A stretch of 64,000 nucleotides of DNA from assembly GCF_963676685.1 (NCBI RefSeq), contig NC_092345.1:48815838-48879837 (forward strand), read 5' to 3'. Of this stretch, positions 32,536-46,200 are shown piece by piece. Every line of letters starts with the position of its first letter. Within the stretch, counting starts at the first letter, position 1. The stretch comes from Mytilus edulis. Its lineage: Eukaryota; Mollusca; Bivalvia; Mytilida; Mytilidae. A program made the translations under genes and the position numbers. The notes beneath the pieces were generated by a model. It was not told where the DNA came from. It saw only the letters and a program-made list of their open reading frames with translations, and ran no database searches.

Positions 32536-34240
32536 ATCAGACGTTCAAAGAGTTTTTAGGGATTGATTTGCACCAGAAACGCTAAATTCCCATCTAAGTA
32601 CTAGTATCATATACTCTATAAATGTCAAAGGTAAAATAACAAAAATACCGAAATAACTCTAAGGGAAACTCAAAACGAAAAGTCCTTTATAAAAAATCAA
32701 AAGCTCAAACACATCTAACGAATGGAAAACAACTGTCATATTCATAGTTGGTACAGATATTTCCTTAAGTAGAAAATGTTGATTAATCCTGGTTTAATAG
32801 CTAGCTAAACCTACCACCAACCTTTGATTCCAGTGAGGTCCCAAATTACAATAAAATGAATGTTCCCATAGCAGAAAAGAAGGTACTGAAGGTAGATAAT
32901 TGGTTATGTTGAAAAATTGTACAGGTTCCAGGTAACATGTATACTACAAAACATGCTCAGCTTGGTCTGTTTTCCCAGTTTATACGATATGAAAGGAAAA
33001 AAGTACAGTGGTATACTGTTTTGCAAGTGAATGATATTTAGTCCATACCATTACTTTCAACTGTATGTGTCTTTTCAAATGTTCCACCATGTTTTTTTTT
33101 TGCATTTTCCAGTGCCTTTTGTAATTTTGATTTTAAACCTTTTTATTAAAAAGGGAGGCACCATTTTGAAATTTTTGGAAATTTACCCTTGTGCATGCCA
33201 ATAAAAATTTTCAAACGTCGTATACGGACTTGAATAGTACAAATGAATTAAACCATTTACCAGTACTGATTATGTAAAAGTGTTAGAAGTCTAAGGAAAG
33301 ACCAAGTTCCCGCATGCATGAAATAATGATGGACCAATGTCAAACAAAATCCCTGCGACGGAGGAAGTGTGTGTATGTGTGTGTGTGAGGAGGGATAGGT
33401 GATTGCACGTTTATTTATTATGATTGCCAATGGAAACTATATGTGACCATTAGTCTGACATTACATCGTATGTCAGTATAAATTGATAATCGTTTCATAA
33501 CAGTGTGGACGGCACCATTTCTTTGCGTGCTCAGGTTATCAATTGACTGGGTCGGATAATGTGAATAGTTGTCAAAGGTACAAGGATTATAATTTAGTAC
33601 GCCATATGCGCGTTTCGTCTACATAAGACACAACATCTAATTCAGAAAATCCGAGATAGCTTGAAAACTTGGTCAAATTGGCCCCAAATCGAACTTTTTC
33701 CCGTGAGAGGGACAATAAACGATTCAAGATATTTTGAACTCATTACTTGATCATATAATTAAACTCGCCAAAATAGATATTTGATTTCCTTATTGTTTTG
33801 ATAATAACCATCAAAATAGAAGATAGCGTACGACTTTATTTTATTATACATAGAGTAAAGTGGTCTTAAGCAAGATTTACTAAATTAAGGAAATAAGAAA
33901 CATGGAAGTTCCTTTTCTTTGATATGTAGGTAAACGAAGACCTGTATATATATATAAATATAACCAAATGTCCTTGTCATGATGATCTTAAACTTATTTA
34001 AAATGTTAAGTGTTTCCGGATAAGCTAAGTTGACCATAATTGCTTTCTATACTTTTTTTGTGAAACGTAAAATTAAATATTTCGTTTAATAGTCTAATTG
34101 AATGTATAGTACAAATCATCAAATTTCTATGTTTAAATATTTGTATTGTTTTAGTTTATAATCATCCGGAAATTATATGTGAATATGTGAATATGTAACC
34201 AGGAAGGGGTTAGTCATGTCAGAACGACTCGGGACGTTAA
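32536..34240. other. Intergenic DNA between LINE and receptor gene, with repeat fragments
   Basis: Holds an inverted dispersed-repeat piece (32640-32800, AACTCAAAACGAAAAGTCC), a short GT-rich microsatellite (33365-33390) and a copy of the GTTTCGTC-ACATAAGAC repeat (33577-33650). The receptor promoter should lie near the 3' end, but no clear TATA box was seen. Confidence 0.5.
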
Positions 34241-34246
34241 TACACA

Positions 34247-34295
34247 ATGGACGAATTCAATAATGTGTGTATGATATTTTTCATAATCTACATTG
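34247..34295 (+). CDS. Receptor exon 1: signal peptide
   Basis: ATG then MDEFNNVCMIFFIIYIG, ending at donor ATTG|GTAAGT, phase 1. The hydrophobic core is short but adequate once joined to exon 2. Confidence 0.65.
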
Positions 34296-37200
34296 GTAAG
34301 TAATAATATAAAAAATTCATTTGTTGTTTAGAGATTTTGAAATAGGAGGTGTGACTGTGAAATTCAAACATGTATCGTATTTTTTAGTTTTCCATTGCTA
34401 TGACCCCCATTGATTCTTGATACGCCATAAGGGCAGAGTTGCGTTCAATACCTTTACGTATCGGCTACGTAGGGCTACGTAGATTTATGACTATTGAACG
34501 TGTAGCTAGCCTAGCTGCTACATAGATTTTGATAGCAGCTAGGCTAGGTACTCGTGCAATAGTCATAAATCTACGTAGCACTACGTAGCCGCTACGATAT
34601 TGAACGCAACCCTGGTCAATCATACCCATTAGCTTCTCCTCGTGTCCTTTCTCATGCCGCCATCGTATTCCAGTGAATTTTACGGGAGTAAATAATCCGT
34701 CTAGGAATCAGCGACCCGACACGAAAATAACCTGGGGGAATATGAGAACAGAATTTTATTTTAAAATCATGACAGCATTAACTAGACAAATAATGGAAAA
34801 ATTATAGTTACTGTAGCTTACTAAAACCTGAATAACAAATAAAAGAAAGAAACTTCAATTTTTATCGGAAATGAATGTCTAAAACATTCTTCTTCTTTAA
34901 AGTAATCAACTCATTTTGAGTCTCTAGTCATATAAAACATGTTCGAATCAACATGCCTTTTTTGTATGCTTATTCCACAAACCAAATTTTGAACCCTTGT
35001 AACATCGAAAACAAATTTACTTCCTTAACTTAAATTAGTACAAGTTGTATAAATCGGATGTTAAAACTGACGACTCAAGACTGCATAATCATTCTTCATG
35101 ATAAAACGCATATAATGATGTATATCTATGAACATATCTTACTTGTTTGTTATTACAATTTAGACTTTAAACTTAAATTGATTGATTTTTGGTTGCTTTA
35201 TTAAACTTAAATTGTGTATTAAACATAAAATAATAGGTATCATGGTATAAGTGTTTTATCAAATGTTAGCCGATATATTAAAAGGGAATCAGATTCTTAT
35301 ATGACGTGCTTCTTTCGCTTTGTGAATAAACCCATGCTCTAAATCCAATAAATCTGTTTGCACATGCGTATATTGACTTCTGCAGAATAATGAATTTTAT
35401 CAAATTTTCATGCATTTAATATATTTCATTAATTTAAAACACTTCCAAACTCTTAAATGATGCACATGTTGTTACTAATTCATTTGTTATGACTGTAATG
35501 AGTTGCATTTGGAAATTAACATATTTGACCTATACAGATTCATACGCTTACGACAACCGTTCATGCTGACTGTTCAAACTCCTCCCTCTGAAAAATAACA
35601 TTGCCAGTCGTTTGCTGGTGTACAAATGAAAAAGGAAGGTTCATGGAAGAGCCTTCACAAACACGCTACACTTATAACAATCGAACATAGAATTGCCCTA
35701 ATTGTCCTAATCAGAATCAGAATCGAAATAACTGATGCAAGCTACTACTTTATTGTAGTTTTAACATGGGTAGGCATTATATTCGTGTTATTTTAGGCAA
35801 AAATAATCACGAATATAATGCCTACCCATGTTAAAACTACAATAAAGTATAGCTTGCATCAATTATTTCTTAAATAATCAATAATAAATAGAGTACATGT
35901 CAGATTTTCAAAAGTCAATTAACGTCATATTAAACGAAACATAATTTAAGAATTGTTTTATTCCGTATTACGAGAAAGAAACCATATGTAATGAAACATG
36001 TTTACCAAAACCAACTGAACACGAAACAATTTTACCGTAAATATATAGGTAAAATTGTGTGAACGGCGACGTTTAGCGTGGTTAGTATACTTATTCCACA
36101 GGTGAATATGCTGTTTAATCGTCCTTCCTAGTCTAAATCCACCTTTTCAGTCGCTCCGTACTTCTCATATCACGGACATTATCAGCGACGTAACAATGTG
36201 TGAGGAGGCGTTATCGGTCGGCCTATTGTCTATATCACTATGCTTAGATCTTTTAAAATAAAATTGCATAGCACGGCTTTGTGACGTCATACACTTTGAC
36301 CCGGCCCTAATAACTTTGACATATCAGCGACGTCATAGTGTTTGACCCGAACTTATCAAATCATCTTTCGGTTTGCTGGTGAAACAAAGAAAACAGTTCC
36401 AAACGACGCAAATACAACCCGATAAACTGATTATCAGGTTATCTGCATATTGATATTGTAAAATATCAGCTGCTCGACAAAATATGAATTCTTTTTTATC
36501 TCGTTTGCTGCGTTCACTCGACGACAAGCTTCATATTGTGACTCGCAGTTGATATTTTACGATATCACTATGCAGACAACCTTATAATCGGTACTTATCA
36601 AGCTTGCTTTCGTCAAGCATAAAACTTTCTTGAGGAGGGGGAGACAAGTAATAGAACGATAAACAGATAATCGGGTTTTCTTCGTATAGATATCGTATAA
36701 TATCATCCGCTCGACACAATGTAAAGCTTTTTAGCTCGTTAGCTGCGCTTATTCGCCTAAAAATTTCACATTGTGGCTCGCGGCTGATAATCACATAGAT
36801 TATCATACTAAAGTTCTAGCAACACGGTTTTAACTAATATATTACATATATTTTTTTAATTCATATTTCACAGGTCAGGTAATAAACATTTCAAATGAAA
36901 TATTACTCGAAAACAGTGTGGTGTTATCATCGGTATGTCAAAAATACACCAGCTTAAGAAAGTATGATCAAAACGGAGAACATGCAACTTGGAATGCTGT
37001 ATCTGATGTTTTAATGTGGATAAAGACTAAAAATCGATCTCTACAAGGGATTCAATATCATGGTAAGAAAAAGTATTTATATTTTTTTATATAAAAAAAA
37101 CATACAGACAATTCACATGTATAGACAATTGCAGTGTGTTCAATATTACACGTTTGTTTCTAATGAAGGAGATATGCAGATTTGTTCACCCGAGAAAATT

Positions 37201-40200
37201 CATATTTTGCGAGGGCATCGCTCGAGGGAAATATGACTTTTCGATAGTGAACAATTCTTCATGGGCGTCAAGTTGGTTACCTATTCCCTATTCCCTATTC
37301 GTTACCTATTCCCTATTCCCTATTCGTTGCCTATTCGTTACCTATTCCCTATTCCCTATTCGTTACCTATTCGTTACCTATTCCCTATTCCCTATTCGTT
37401 ACCTATTCGTTACCTATTCCCTATTCCCTATTCGTTACCTATTCGTTACCTATTCCCTATTCCCTATTCGTTGCCTATTCGTTACCTATTCCCTATTCCC
37501 TATTCGTTACCTATTCGTTACTTATTTGATTTTTAATATCCTTCCCCCTTTTTAATTATGGCATGGAATAGTTTAATATGGCTGCCGTTACCATGGAAAC
37601 GGCACAATTGTGAAAAAAATGAGTTTTTGGTTTTTGGTGAACTGTTTGGATATGCTTCAACTCAGAATCATCATATTTTAAAACAATGTAGGTGCCCGCT
37701 ATATACAGGTGTTGGATGATTTTGGCGATCAATGGAACTACTATGTTGCCATGGAAACTACACCAAAATTTTCAAAATTCTAAAAATGCTCAAAACTTCA
37801 TGAAACTTCACAGTAATGATGAGCAACATTGGAGTTGGAATTTCCAAAATAGGTCTTGTTACCATGGAAACAATGCAAAAAGGTCAAAAATTTCAAAAAT
37901 AAGAATTTTCCGAAAACTGGATGAAACTTTACAGGAATGGTAACTGGCATAGGCAGAGTTGGATTTTGAAGTTAGAATTTTCAAAATGGCCGCCGTAACC
38001 ATGGAAACAGCAAAAATATCAAAAATTATCTTTGGCTCAGAATATATAACAAGATAAATAAAACTTTTATTTTGGCCGAAAATTATTGTACAAGTTCATT
38101 TAACAAATAATTTATACACATACATGACATAGAGTATACACAATTGCGGGCCCTACAAAAATAAACCGCACAAATTAAATCTGTCAATATTAAACTCACA
38201 AGTACAATAATTAAACATTAAGGATGGGTGGGAGGGTAACTAATCGAAAATATATCTAATAATGATTACAAAGTTACTAAGAAGTACTCACTGAACATAT
38301 ACGATAGAAAGTAGAGAATTACGAAATGTCGAAGAAAACGAACTTCGCATATAATTATGCGTTTTTAGAATTAAAAACTATACAATTATCTTTGGCTCAG
38401 AATATATAACAAGATAAGTAAAACTTTTATTTTGGCCGAAAATTATTGTACAAGTTCATTTAACAAATAATTTATACACATACATGACATAGAGTATACA
38501 CAATTGCGGGCCCTACAAAAATAAACCGCCAAACAAGCCCGCAAAAGACAAAAAGAAACAAAGAAAAAGAAAAAGGAAAATAAATAATAAAAAAAAAAGA
38601 AAACTATATTCTTAAAACAAAACAAAACACTCTTAGAATAATAAATCGTTTTTAATTGTGTTCAGGTCTCTGGTGGTAAGAATGTGTTCTTAGAGATGAA
38701 ATTACCCTATTAGCGCGCATGTACCCGTTCCAGCGCTCGGTTAATACCCTGTTACCTATTCGTTACCTATTCGTTACCTATTCGCTTATAATACATTTTT
38801 TTATACGTTGCACCTGTTAGAAAAGGATTTTCAATTATGTCCAGGTCTCAGGTGGTAACAATGTGTTCTTAGAGATGAAATGACCCCATTAGAGCGCATG
38901 TACCCGTTCCAGCGCTCGGTAAATAACCTGTTACCTATTCGTTACCTATTCGCTTTTAATGCGCTGGGTATACGGTGCACCTTGAAATAAATCGTTTTTT
39001 AATTGTTTTCAGGTCTCTGGTGGTAAGAATGTGTCCTTAGAGATGAAATTACCCTATTAGCGCGCATGTACCCGTTCCAGCGCTCGGTTAATACCCTGTT
39101 ACCTATTCGTTACTTATTCGTCACCTATTCGCTTATAATACATTTTTTTATACGTTGCACCTGTTAGAAAAGGATTTTCAATTATGTCCAGGTCTCAGGT
39201 GGTAACAATGTGTTCTTAGAGATGAAATTACCCTATTAGCGCTCATGTACCCGTTCCAGTGCTCGGTAAATAATCTTGTTACCTATTCGCTTTTAATGCG
39301 CGGGGTATACGCTGCAACTTGAAATAAATCGTGTTTTAATTGTGTTCATGTCTGGTGGTAACAATGTGTTCTTAGAGATGAAATGACCCCATTAGAGCGC
39401 ATGTACCCGTTCCAGCGCTCGGTAAATAACCTGTTACCTATTCGTTACTTATTCGCTTTTAATGCGCGGGGTATACGGTGCACCTTGAAATAAATCGTTT
39501 TTTTAATTGTGTTCAGGTCTCTGGTGGTAAGAATGTGTTCTTAGAGATAAAATTACCCTATTAGCGCGCATGGACCCGTTCCAGCGCTCGGTTAATACCC
39601 TGTTACCTATTCGTTACCTATTCGCTTATAATACATTTTTTATACGTTGCACCTGTTAGAAAAGGATTTTCAATTATGTCCAGGTCTCAGGTGGTAACAA
39701 TGTGTTCTTAGAGATGAAATTACCCTATTAGCGCTCATGTACCCGTTCCAGTGCTCGGTAAATAATCTTGTTACCTATTCGCTTTTAATGCGCGGGGTAT
39801 ACGCTGCAACTTGAAATAAATCGTGTTTTAATTGTGTTCATGTCTGGTGGTAACAATGTGTTCTTAGAGATGAAATGACCCCATTAGAGCGCATGTACCC
39901 GTTCCAGCGCTCGGTAAATAACCTGTTACCTATTCGTTACCTATTCGTTACCTATTCGCATATAATACATTTTTTTATATGTTGCACCTGTTAGAAAAGG
40001 ATTTTCAATTATGTCCAGGTCTCAGGTGGTACTAATGTGTTCTTAGAGATGAAATGACCCCATTAGAGCGCATGTACCCGTTCCAGCGCTCGGTAAATAA
40101 TCTTGTTACCTATTCGTTACCTATTCGCTTTTAATGCGCGGGGTATACGGTGCACCTTGAAATAAATCGTTTTTTAATTGTGTTCATGTCTGGTGGTAAC

Positions 40201-43200
40201 AATGTGTTCTTAGAGATGAAATGACCCCATTAGAGCGCATGTACCCGTTCCAGCGCTCGGTAAATAACCTGTTACCTATTCGTTACTTATTCGCTTTTAA
40301 TGCGCGGGGTATACGGTGCACCTTGAAATAAATCGTTTTTTAATTGTGTTCAGGTCTCTGGTGGTAAGAATGTGTTCTTAGAGATGAAATTACCCTATTA
40401 GCGCGCATGTACCCGTTCCAGCGCTCGGTTAATACCCTGTTACATATTCGTTACCTATTCGTTACCTATTCGCTTATAATACATTTTTTTATACGTTGCA
40501 CCTGTTAGAAAAGGATTTTCAATTATGTCCAGGTCTCAGGTGGTAACAATGTGTTCTTAAGGATGAAATGACCCCATTAGAGCGCATGTACCCGTTCCAG
40601 CGCTCGGTAAATAACCTGTTACCTATTCGTTACCTATTCGCTTTTAATGCGCGGGGTATACGGTGCACCTTGAAATAAATCGTTTTTTAATTGTGTTCAG
40701 GTCTCTGGTGGTAAGAATGTGTTCTTAGAGATGAAATTACCCTATTAGCGCGCATGTACCCGTTCCACCGATCGGTTAATACCCTGTTACCTATTCGTTA
40801 CCTATTCGTTACCTATTCGCTTATAATACATTTTTTTATACGTTGCACCTGTTAGAAAAAGGATTTTCAATTATGTCCATGTTTCAGGTGGTAACAATGT
40901 GTTCTTAGAGATGAAATTACCCTATTAGCGCTCATGTACCCGTTCCAGTGCTCGGTAAATAATCTTGTTACCTATTCGTTACCTATTCGCTTTTAATGCG
41001 CGGGGTATACGCTGCAACTTGAAATAAATCGTGTTTTAATTGTGTTCATGTCTGGTGGTAACAATGTGTTCTTAGAGATGAAATGACCCTATTAGAGCGC
41101 ATGTACCCGTTCCAGCGCTCGGTAAATAACCTGTTACCTATTCGTTACTTATTCGCTTTTAATGCGCGGGGTATACGGTGCACCTTGAAATAAATCGTTT
41201 TTTAATTGTGTTCAGGTCTCTGGTGGTAACAATGTGTTCTTAGAGATGAAATGATCCTATTAGCGCGTATGTACCCGTTCCAGGGCTCGATAAATACCCT
41301 GTTACCTATTCGTTACCTATTCACTTATAATACGTTTGTTGTACGTTGCACCTTTTAGAAAAGGATTTTTCATATCTCTGTTGGTAATAATGTGTTCTTT
41401 TAGATGAAATACCACTATTAGCGCGTATGTACTCGTTCCAGCGCTCAGTTAATACCCTGCTACTTATTCGTTCCTTATTTGCTTTTAATGCACGAGGTAT
41501 ACGTTGCACCTTGAAATAGGGTCATTTCATCTCTAAGAACACATTGTTACCACCAGAGACATGAACACAATTAAAAAAACGATTTATTTCAAGGTGCAAC
41601 GTATACCTCGTGCATTAAAAGCAAATAAGGAACGAATAAGTAGCAGGGTATTAACTGAGCGCTGGAACGAGTACATACGCGCTAATAGGGGTATTTCATC
41701 TAAAAGAACACATTATTACCACCAGAGATATGAACTGAATTAAAAATCCTTTTCTAAAAGGTGCAACGTACAACAAACGTATTATAAGTGAATAGATAAC
41801 GAATAGGTAACAGGGTATTTATCGAGCGCTGGAGCGGGTACATGCGCGCTAATAGGGTCATTTCATCTCTAAGAACACATTGTTACCACCAGACATGAAC
41901 ACAATTAAAACACGATTTATTTCAAGGTGCAGCGTATACCCCGCGCATTAAAAGCGAATAGGTAACGAATAGGTAACGAATAGGTAACAGGGTATTAACC
42001 GAGCGCTGGAACGGGTACATGCGCGCTAATAGGGTAATTTCATCTCTAAGATAACATTCTTACCACCAGAGACCTGAACACAATTAAAAAACGATTTATT
42101 TCAAGGTGCACCGTATACCCCGCGCATTAAAAGCGAATAAGTAACGAATAGGTAACAGGTTATTTACCGAGCGCTGGAACGGGTACATGCGCTCTAATGG
42201 GGTCATTTCATCTCTAAGAACACATTGTTACCACCAGACATGAACACAAAGTTGCAGCGTATACCCCGTGCATTAAAAGCGAATAGGTAACGAATAGGTA
42301 ACAAGATTATTTACCGAGCACTGGAACGGGTACATGAGCGCTAATAGGGTAATTTCATCTCTAAGAACACATTGTTACCACCTGAGACCTGGACATAATT
42401 GAAAATCCTTTTCTAACAGGTGCAACGTATAAAAAAATGTATTATAAGCGAATAGGTAACGAATAGGTAACGAATAGGTAACAGGGTATTAACCGAGCGC
42501 TGGAACGGGTACATGCGCGCTAATAGGGTAATTTCATCTCTAAGAACACATTCTTACCACCAGAGACCTGAACACAATTAAAAAACGATTTATTTCAAGG
42601 TGCACCGTATACCCCGCGCATTAAAAGCGAATAGGTAACGAATAGGTAACAGGTTATTTACCGTGCGCTGGAACGGGTACATGCGCTCTAATGGGGTCAT
42701 TTCATCTCTAAGAACACATTGTTACCTTCTGAGACCTGGACATAATTGAAAATCCTTTTCTAACAGGTGCAACGTATAAAAAATGTATTATAAGCGAATA
42801 GGTAACGAATAGGTAACGAATAGGTAACAGGGTATTAACCGAGCGCTGGAACGGGTACATGCGCGCTAATAGGGTAATTTCATCTCTAAGAACACATTCT
42901 TACCACCAGAGACCTGAACACAATTAAAAAACGATTTATTTCAAGGTGCACCGTATACCCCGCGCATTAAAAGCGAATAAGTAACGAATAGGTAACAGGT
43001 TATTTACCGAGCGCTGGAACGGGTACATGCGCTCTAATGGAGTCATTTCATCTCTAAGAACACATTGTTAACACCAGACATGAACACGATTAAAACACGA
43101 TTTATTTCAAGTTGCAGCGTATACCCCGCGCATTAAAAGCGAATAGGTAACGAATAGGTAACAAGATTATTTACCGAGCACTGGAACGGGTACATGAGTG

Positions 43201-46200
43201 CTAATAGGGTAATTTCATCTCTAAGAACACATTGTTACCACCTGAGACCTGGACATAATTGAAAATCCTTTTCTAACAGGTGCAACGTATAAAAAATGTA
43301 TTATAAGCGAATAGGTAACGAATAGGTAACGAATAGGTAACAGGGTATTAACCGAGCGCTGGAACGGGTACATGCGCGCTAATTGGGTAATTTCATCTCT
43401 AAGAACACATTCTTACCACCAGAGACCTGAACACAATTAAAAAACGATTTATTTCAAGGTGCACCATATACCCCGCGCAATAAAAGCGAATAGGTAACGA
43501 ATAGGTAACAGGTTATTTACCGAGCGCTGGAACGGGTACATGCGCTCTAATGGGGTCATTTCATCTCTAAGAACACATTGTTACCACCTGAGACCTGGAC
43601 ATAATTGAAAATCCTTTTCTAACAGGTGCAACGTATAAAAAAATGTATTATAAGCGAATAGGTAACGAATAGGTAACGAATAGGTAACAGGGTATTAACC
43701 GAGCGCTGGAACGGGTACATGCGCGCTAATAGGGTAATTTCATCTCTAAGAACACATTCTTACCACCAGAGACCTGAACACAATTAAAAAACGATTTATT
43801 TCAAGGTGCACCGTATACCCCGCGCATTAAAAGCGAATAAGTAACGAATAGGTAACAGGTTATTTACCGAGCGCTGGAACGGGTACATGCGCTCTAATAG
43901 GGTCATTTCATCTCTAAGAACACATTGTTACCACCAGAGATATGAATTTAATTGAAAATCCTTTTCTAAAAGGTGCAACGTACAACAAACGTACTATAAG
44001 TGAATAGGTAACGAATAGGTAACAGGGTATTTACCGTGCGCTGGAACGGGTACATGCGCTCTAATGGGGTCATTTCATCTCTAAGAACACATTGTTACCT
44101 TCTGAGACCTGGACATAATTGAAAATCCTTTTCTAACAGGTGCAACGTATAAAAAATGTATTATAAGCGAATAGGTAACGAATAGGTAACGAATAGGTAA
44201 CAGGGTATTAACCGAGCGCTGGAACGGGTACATGCGCGCTAATAGGGTAATTTCATCTCTAAGAACACATTCTTACCACCAGAGACCTGAACACAATTAA
44301 AAAACGATTTATTTCAAGGTGCACCGTATACCCCGCGCATTAAAAGCGAATAAGTAACGAATAGGTAACAGGTTATTTACCGAGCGCTGGAACGGGTACA
44401 TGCGCTCTCATGGAGTCATTTCATCTCTAAGAACACATTGTTAACACCAGACATGAACACGATTAAAACACGATTTATTTCAAGTTGCAGCGTATACCCC
44501 GCGCATTAAAAGCGAATAGGTAACGAATAGGTAACAAGATTATTTACCGAGCACTGGAACGGGTACATGAGTGCTAATAGGGTAATTTCATCTCTAAGAA
44601 CACATTGTTACCACCTGAGACCTGGACATAATTGAAAATCCTTTTCTAACAGGTGCAACGTATAAAAAATGTATTATAAGCGAATAGGTAACGAATAGGT
44701 AACGAATAGGTAACAGGGTATTAACCGAGCGCTGGAACGGGTACATGCGCGCTAATTGGGTAATTTCATCTCTAAGAACACATTCTTACCACCAGAGACC
44801 TGAACACAATTAAAAAACGATTTATTTCAAGGTGCACCATATACCCCGCGCAATAAAAGCGAATAGGTAACGAATAGGTAACAGGTTATTTACCGAGCGC
44901 TGGAACGGGTACATGCGCTCTAATGGGGTCATTTCATCTCTAAGAACACATTGTTACCACCTGAGACCTGGACATAATTGAAAATCCTTTTCTAACAGGT
45001 GCAACGTATAAAAAAATGTATTATAAGCGAATAGGTAACGAATAGGTAACGAATAGGTAACAGGGTATTAACCGAGCGCTGGAACGGGTACATGCGCGCT
45101 AATAGGGTAATTTCATCTCTAAGAACACATTCTTACCACCAGAGACCTGAACACAATTAAAAAACGATTTATTTCAAGGTGCACCGTATACCCCGCGCAT
45201 TAAAAGCGAATAAGTAACGAATAGGTAACAGGTTATTTACCGAGCGCTGGAACGGGTACATGCGCTCTAATAGGGTCATTTCATCTCTAAGAACACATTG
45301 TTACCACCAGAGATATGAATTTAATTGAAAATCCTTTTCTAAAAGGTGCAACGTACAACAAACGTACTATAAGTGAATAGGTAACGAATAGGTAACGAAT
45401 AGGTAACAGGGTATTAACCGATCGCTGGAACGAGTACATATGCGCTTATAGGGGTATTTCATCTATAAGAACACATTATAACCACCAGAGATATGAACAC
45501 AATTGGAAATCCTTTTCTAAAAGGTGCAACGTACAACAAACTTTTTAAAAGCGAATTAGTAACGAATATTTAACAGGGTATTATCCGACCGCTGGAACGG
45601 ATACAAATGCACTTATAGAGTTATATCACCTCTAAGAGCCCAAATCTTCCACCAGAGACAACAAAACAATTGAAAATCATGTTTTAAAAGGTGCAACGTA
45701 AGATACACGTATTATAAGCGAATTATAAGCGAGTGATGGAACGAATTAAACAAGGTAATAGCATGCTCCGAAACGATGTACACCCTGCTTACATGTTTAA
45801 CTCTACCACATTATGTAAGTATGTGCCTGTCCCTAGACAAGAGCCTGAAATTAAGTAGTTATCGTTTGTTTTTGTGTTACATATTTCCGTTTATTTTTTT
45901 GTATATGAAATACGGCCGTCAGTTTTGTTGTTTCAATTGTATGAGGTTGTCATGTCTGGGCCTTTTTAGGTGACTACACGGTTTGGGCTATGCTCATTGT
46001 TGAAGGCCGTACATTGAACTATAGTTGATAATTTCTGTGTCATTTTGGTCTAATGTGGAGTGTTGTCTCATTGGCAATCATACCACATCTTCGTTTTTAC
46101 GCAAGCGCTAACACGGTGATTTCATCCCGTCGAACCAAGATCCATCTTCAAACATACGGACATAAAGCAGTTAAAAGGTAGAACGTATAAAAAACAAGTA

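Noticed and set aside
36333-36806. Two minus-strand ORFs with similar peptides (CRAADILQYQYADNLI and CRADDIIRYLYEENPI)
   Set aside because: The similarity comes from the two related foldback elements, not from a gene family; no splice or start context.
37261-37540. Possible internal telomere tract
   Set aside because: Units of TTACCTATTC and CCTATTC do not match TTAGGG/CCCTAA telomere repeats.
37136-37555. 139-codon ORF rich in YSLFPIRYLF repeats, and similar ORFs at 37261-37536 and 46971-47261
   Set aside because: They are direct translations of the TTACCTATTC/CCTATTC tandem array; the same protein arises in more than one frame and on the mirrored arm.
38700-45700. Regular direct repeats resembling a CRISPR array
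   Set aside because: Whole 156-180 bp units repeat without unique spacers, with two alternating monomer types and no cas genes: a eukaryotic satellite.
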